Notes under the pieces: generated by a model | Told to the model about the DNA's origin: nothing | The model's database searches: none | The model's input: only the letters and a program-made list of their open reading frames with translations | Position numbers and translations under genes: made by a program | In this document: positions 60,594-64,000 of the stretch, one piece after another | Numbering within the stretch: the first letter of the stretch is position 1 | How the letters are laid out: each line of letters opens with the position of its first letter | Origin: Actinokineospora bangkokensis | GTDB lineage: Bacteria > Actinomycetota > Actinomycetes > Mycobacteriales > Pseudonocardiaceae | NCBI RefSeq assembly: GCF_001940455.1 | Contig: NZ_MKQR01000028.1 | Coordinates: 508,348-572,347 of the forward strand | Reading direction: 5' to 3' | Length of the DNA: 64,000 nt

Positions 60594-60741
60594 GCTCGAT
60601 GCGGTGGTCCTGTTCGGCTGGGGCCCCTACGGCGATCATGTGCTGTCGGGCGGGAAAAGGCGGGCTGAAAAGACGCCCGCCCGTCCCGTTTGGGTAGCAC
60701 ATGATCGCCTCCCCCAGCCGAACAAGACCACCGCATCGAGC
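60594..60741 (+). repeat. Palindromic 3'-end element, core copy C
   Basis: 148 bases. Ends GCTCGATGCGGTGGTC pair over ~30 bp with one mismatch; internal loop CCCCTACGG opposite CCTC; inner stem CGATCATGTGCT; apical region identical to copy B (GGCGGGC-TGAAAAGAC-GCCCGCC). Sense orientation plus, 80 bases after sbcC. It therefore combines the apex of A/B with the outer-arm type of D. The rest of the spacer to 60883 holds no gene. Confidence 0.87.
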
Positions 60742-60883
60742 ACTGGCGTAGCCGGGCCGCCGGTTGTGTGGGTGGGCGCGTTGTGGGAAAAGCCCAGTGG
60801 GGGAGGGGATTCGAGATGGGGGAGGGTGGGAGGAAGGGGTGGGGGAGGTTTTGTGGGATAGGTGACGAGGGGGAGGGGGTGGG

Positions 60884-62350
60884 TCAGGGCTCGGGGGCTG
60901 TGCGGGCGGAGGCGCGCCAGAGGTGCATGCCCGCGTAGGAGCGCCAGGGGCTCCAGGCCCGCGCCCGGTCGGCGGGGTCGTCCTGGGGGGAGGTGAGGCC
61001 GTGGGGGGTGCGGAGGGTGAGGTCGTTCGGGGGGAGGATGTCGGGGTCGCCGAGGAGGCGCATGGTGATGTAGCCGGCGGTGGCGGGGGTGATGCCGGGG
61101 TAGGACTGGAGGCGGGTGCGGAGGGTTTCGGGGTCGACGCCGACGTGGAGTTCGAGGTCGCCGGTGGCGATGGCGGTGCAGAGGGAGCGGATGGTGTCGA
61201 CGCGGCGGGTGGGGCCCGCGAGGACTTCGGCGCCGCGCTCGGCGACGGCGGCCGCGGAGGGGAACAGGGTGGTCAGCTCCCCGTCCTGGACCGGGAGGGG
61301 TTCGCCGACGGCCTCGGTGAGGCGGCGGGCGGCGGCGCGGGCGGCGGAGACGGTCAGCTGCTGGCCGAGCAGGGCGCGCAGGACGGTCTCGGTGCCGTCG
61401 ACGCTGCCCGGGACGCGGATGCCCGGGGTGGTGGCCACCGCGGGGGCCAGGGCCGGGTCGGCGGCCAGCACCCGGTCCACGGCCACCGGGTCGGCGTCGA
61501 GGTCGAACAGGCGGCGCAGCCGGGCCACGGCGGTGCCCAGGTCGCGCAGGTCGGCCAGGCGCAGGGTGCACTGCACGTGGGTGCCCGCGGGCCTCAGGTG
61601 GGCGGTGGCGGGGCCGTGCGGCAGGCGCAGGGTGCGCGCGTAGCGGCCCGGTGAGCACGCCTCCACCCCCGGCACGGCCCGCCCGCCCAGGAAGGCGAGC
61701 AGGCCCGCGGCGTCGAACGGGGTGCGCACCGGCAGCCGCAGCGTCACCCGGCCCGGGCTCGCCGGGACGCGTCTTCGCGGACCGCGGCGGGTGGCGGCCG
61801 TCCGGAGCTCGGAGGGGGTGGCGGCGAACACCGCGCGCACGGTGTCGTTGAACTGGCGGACGCTGGCGAAGCCGGAGGCGAAGGCCACGTCCGACACCGA
61901 CAGCGCCGTGGTCTCGATGAGCAGCCGGGCCAGGTGCGCGCGCTGGGCCCTGGCCAGCGCCAGCGGGCCCGCGCCCAGCTCCGCGGTCAGCACCCTGGTC
62001 AGGTGGCGCTCGGAGTAGCCGACCCGGCGGGCCAGGCCGGGCACGCCCTCGCGCTCGATGACCCCGTCCAGGATCAGCCGCATCGCCCGCCCGGCCAGGT
62101 CGCCGCGGGTGTTCCACTCCGGCGAGCCGGGCACCACGTCGGGCAGGCAGCGCAGGCAGGCCCGGTAGCCGTGCTGCTGGGCGGCGGCCGCGGTGGGGAA
62201 GAACTCGGCGGTGCGCCTGCGCGGGGCCGCCGCCGGGCAGGACGGCCTGCAGTAGGTGCCCGTGGTGCGCACGGCCAGCACCAGCAGGCCGTCGAACCGC
62301 GGGTCGCGGACCGCGGCGGCGCGCAGGGCCGTCTCCGGGTCGATCAACAC
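60884..62350 (-). CDS. Ada-AlkA fusion: DNA-3-methyladenine glycosylase II with Ada-type N-terminus
   Basis: 488 residues from GTG 62350. An Ada zinc-binding domain comes first (GTYCRPSCPA and CLRCLPD, four Cys). It is followed by an AraC-type HTH (ERHLTRVLTAELGAGP, SDVAFASGFASVRQFN) and an AlkA N-terminal domain. Last is the HhH-GPD glycosylase (SYPGITPATAGYITMRLLGD, then the catalytic Asp in LPPND and WSPWRSYAGMHLW). There is no Ada C-terminal PCHR methyltransferase. It should sense methylphosphotriesters at the zinc Cys, act as a transcription activator and excise 3-methyladenine, as in Rv1317c. Weak ribosome-binding site leaves the start uncertain by a codon or two. Confidence 0.92.
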   Translation of the reverse strand: MLIDPETALRAAAVRDPRFDGLLVLAVRTTGTYCRPSCPAAAPRRRTAEFFPTAAAAQQHGYRACLRCLPDVVPGSPEWNTRGDLAGRAMRLILDGVIEREGVPGLARRVGYSERHLTRVLTAELGAGPLALARAQRAHLARLLIETTALSVSDVAFASGFASVRQFNDTVRAVFAATPSELRTAATRRGPRRRVPASPGRVTLRLPVRTPFDAAGLLAFLGGRAVPGVEACSPGRYARTLRLPHGPATAHLRPAGTHVQCTLRLADLRDLGTAVARLRRLFDLDADPVAVDRVLAADPALAPAVATTPGIRVPGSVDGTETVLRALLGQQLTVSAARAAARRLTEAVGEPLPVQDGELTTLFPSAAAVAERGAEVLAGPTRRVDTIRSLCTAIATGDLELHVGVDPETLRTRLQSYPGITPATAGYITMRLLGDPDILPPNDLTLRTPHGLTSPQDDPADRARAWSPWRSYAGMHLWRASARTAPEP

Positions 62351-62424
62351 CGGACCATGCTGCCGGCGGGCGGGCCCCCGGTCTGGCGAGAAAGAGACAT
62401 CAGCCTCGATTTCCCGGAGAACGG

Positions 62425-62458
62425 CACGGGGACCTGCCCGGCTGGGCAGGTCCCCGTG
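62425..62458 (-). terminator. Terminator after the S8 protease gene
   Basis: Perfect 15-bp stem CACGGGGACCTGCCC (62425-62439) with 62444-62458, loop GGCT; 45 bases beyond the stop. Confidence 0.85.
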
Positions 62459-62503
62459 TTGTCGTCCTGTCACGCCGCGGGCGAACCGCGGTCGTGCGAG
62501 CGG

Positions 62504-64000
62504 TCAGGAGACCGCCTGCACCACCACGTCACCCGAGCCGACGAGCACACCGGTGTCGGTGCGCACCTCGACGTTGCCCAGCAGCACGCGGCCCGCGGCG
62601 GGTGCCGCGTTCGCGGTCAGCGTGCCCGGCACCGTCCACGACCCGTTCGCCGGGCGCGAGGCGTTGGCGTCGGTGATGGACAGCGACCCGAACGCCGGGT
62701 TGGTGAACACGTCGAGGTAGTCGTAGGTCGTGGTGCCCGCGGGCACCGCGTAGCCGTCGACCACCGCGATGTAGGTGGCCGCCGCCGGGTTGGCGAGCAC
62801 GACCTCCTCCTCCGAGTCACCGTCGGCGGACTGCCCGACCAGGGCGCACGAGGTGGTGCACCGGTAGACCGACAGGTCCAGGTCGGCGCCGATGTCGGAG
62901 GTGTTGCCGATGCGCACCCGCAGCGCGGTCGAGCCCGCGGTCACGACGAACCGGAACTGCTTGGACTCGCCGTCGCCGATCGACTTCTGCTCCTTGAGCG
63001 CGCTGCCCAGGTTGGTGCCCGAGGCCTTGCCGGTGAACGGCCCGAAGACGTTCTTCAGCGTGTAGCTGCGGCTCACCGGGGTGCCCGTGGCGGCGGTCGG
63101 GATGACGTCCGGGTTCGGCGAGACGGTCGCGCCGAGCACCGAGGCGGTCAGCGCGAACGGCGCCTTGGCGGCGTCGGAGGTGCGGCGGGCCTCCACCACG
63201 ACCTCCCACACCCCGGCCATCGGGTTGGACACCGTGCGGCTGGTCGGCGAACCGAGGTCGCACCCGGCCACCGGCGGGTTGTAGCAGTTCGGCGTGGCGT
63301 TGTCCTCAAGGGCGACGCCGTAGGGGTGGAAGCGCAGGAAGCGGATCTGGCCCGCGCCCGCGGTGGTGCCGCCGCCCTGCAGGTCGACCTTGAACGCCGG
63401 GGTGTTCGGCGCGATCCGGTAGAAGAACGACTGCACCTGGTTGCGGCCGATCTCCCCGCCCTTGCGGATGGTGTAGCCGTTGGCCGCGGTGAAGTCGTCC
63501 GCCGCGATCACGGTGTTGAGGGTCTGCGCGTCGACCGCGGAGGTCAGCGGGCTGTCCAGGTTCAGGATCGCGGAGTGGATGCCGGTGCTGCCCGGCGACA
63601 CCGCGACCGGGAACTTGACCGGGCTGTTGAGCGGCAGGGTGACCTTGTTCGCCGAGGAGAACGTGCCGTCGTTGCCGACCCAGTCCACCTTGTAGGTCAC
63701 CGGCGCGGCCGACCCGCTGGTGCGGGTGAGGGTGTAGGTGCGGGTGTAGGTCGTGCCCGCCTTGACGCCCTCGCGGTCGTAGATGCCGGTGCCGATGCCC
63801 GGGGTCTTGAGGAAGCCCGACAGCACCGTGTTGACCGGGACGGTCGCGGTGATCTGCACGTCGGACGGGTTCTTCTTCAGCAGGTTCCACGCCTTGCGCA
63901 CGTCGATCAGGCCGTTGCCCTGCTCGTAGGCGCCCAGGCCGCTGATGAACCGGGCGGTGGAGTAGAACGACGAGCGGATCTGCGCGGCGGTGTGCGAGAT
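62504..64000 (-). CDS. Subtilisin-like S8 serine protease, C-terminal part (5' end outside window)
   Basis: The frame stays open to base 64000, so the start and most of the catalytic domain are beyond the window; about 498 C-terminal residues are visible. The edge reads ISHTAAQIRSSFYST and YEQGNGLIDVRKAWNLL, the end of a subtilase domain after the catalytic Ser. About 450 residues of beta-sandwich accessory domains follow, with a Cys pair (CYNPPVAGC) and another (YRCTTSC). An ATG at 63901 is internal. This is the large secreted peptidase type common in Streptomyces and relatives. Protease assignment rests on the short C-terminal subtilase stretch. Confidence 0.82.
   Translation of the reverse strand: MSHTAAQIRSSFYSTARFISGLGAYEQGNGLIDVRKAWNLLKKNPSDVQITATVPVNTVLSGFLKTPGIGTGIYDREGVKAGTTYTRTYTLTRTSGSAAPVTYKVDWVGNDGTFSSANKVTLPLNSPVKFPVAVSPGSTGIHSAILNLDSPLTSAVDAQTLNTVIAADDFTAANGYTIRKGGEIGRNQVQSFFYRIAPNTPAFKVDLQGGGTTAGAGQIRFLRFHPYGVALEDNATPNCYNPPVAGCDLGSPTSRTVSNPMAGVWEVVVEARRTSDAAKAPFALTASVLGATVSPNPDVIPTAATGTPVSRSYTLKNVFGPFTGKASGTNLGSALKEQKSIGDGESKQFRFVVTAGSTALRVRIGNTSDIGADLDLSVYRCTTSCALVGQSADGDSEEEVVLANPAAATYIAVVDGYAVPAGTTTYDYLDVFTNPAFGSLSITDANASRPANGSWTVPGTLTANAAPAAGRVLLGNVEVRTDTGVLVGSGDVVVQAVS

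Overview
The window is very GC-rich, has few AT-rich spacers, uses many GTG starts and shows several apparently leaderless genes. It encodes mycothiol conjugate amidase (Mca), a PhoH2-type PIN-PhoH protein, a GuaB1-type protein and DUF4245/DUF4307/DUF6542 proteins. This points to a mycothiol-producing actinobacterium. A large-genome filamentous member of the Pseudonocardiales is my best guess; the family level is inference, not shown by the sequence. Gene order from about 9.2 to 55 kb follows, with insertions and losses, the Mycobacterium tuberculosis block Rv1074c to Rv1111c (thiolase, GDSL, cbs, pra, metB, greA, DUF4307, mca, Rv1083, Rv1084, hlyIII, uppS-like, phoH2, fum, glpX, DUF4245, xseB/xseA, Rv1109c, ispH, Rv1111c).

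Layout. 0-5.3 kb: end of a metal-dependent hydrolase coupled to a ferredoxin-type oxidoreductase, a small membrane protein, a DivIVA-like coiled-coil protein and a two-domain SDR resembling fatty acyl-CoA reductases. 5.4-7.6 kb: class F sortase plus a large surface protein. 8-15.6 kb: BI-1 membrane protein, thiolase, GDSL esterase, and the reverse transsulfuration/methionine genes cbs and metB around a YGQP-repeat membrane protein. 15.6-18.7 kb: a gene-poor stretch, a small lipoprotein-like gene, and 4-hydroxyphenylpyruvate dioxygenase divergent from its probable Lrp/AsnC regulator. 18.8-31.7 kb: greA, DUF4307, mca and a partner, a Pnkp/Hen1 RNA-repair pair inserted into the conserved order, YyaL-like protein, methyltransferase, GNAT, hemolysin III, CoA-binding protein and a cis-prenyltransferase. 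32.3-47.3 kb: phoH2, a secreted esterase, ABC exporter, GuaB1-type GMP reductase, ATP-dependent DNA ligase, TetR plus membrane protein, secreted M4 protease, fumarase, ferredoxin-NADP reductase-like enzyme and L,D-transpeptidase. 47.4-55 kb: glpX, DUF4245, TetR, xseA/xseB operon, ispH, DUF6542. 55.3-64 kb: rmuC, sbcD, sbcC, Ada-AlkA fusion and the C-terminal part of a subtilisin-like protease.

Nucleic-acid maintenance is prominent: Pnkp/Hen1, LigB, XseAB, RmuC, SbcCD and Ada-AlkA are all here, as well as carbon metabolism (fumC, glpX) and isoprenoid steps (ispH, cis-prenyltransferase).

The most unusual signal is not a gene. Four copies of a ~146-150 bp near-perfect palindrome (34898-35043, 53883-54028, 54281-54430, 60594-60741) lie at the 3' ends of four unrelated genes (ABC permease, ispH, DUF6542, sbcC), always in the same orientation relative to that gene. 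Outer arms differ in sequence between the two subtypes but still pair, while an asymmetric internal loop, an inner stem and an A-rich apical hairpin are conserved. I regard this as a candidate undescribed structured 3'-UTR or mobile palindromic element.
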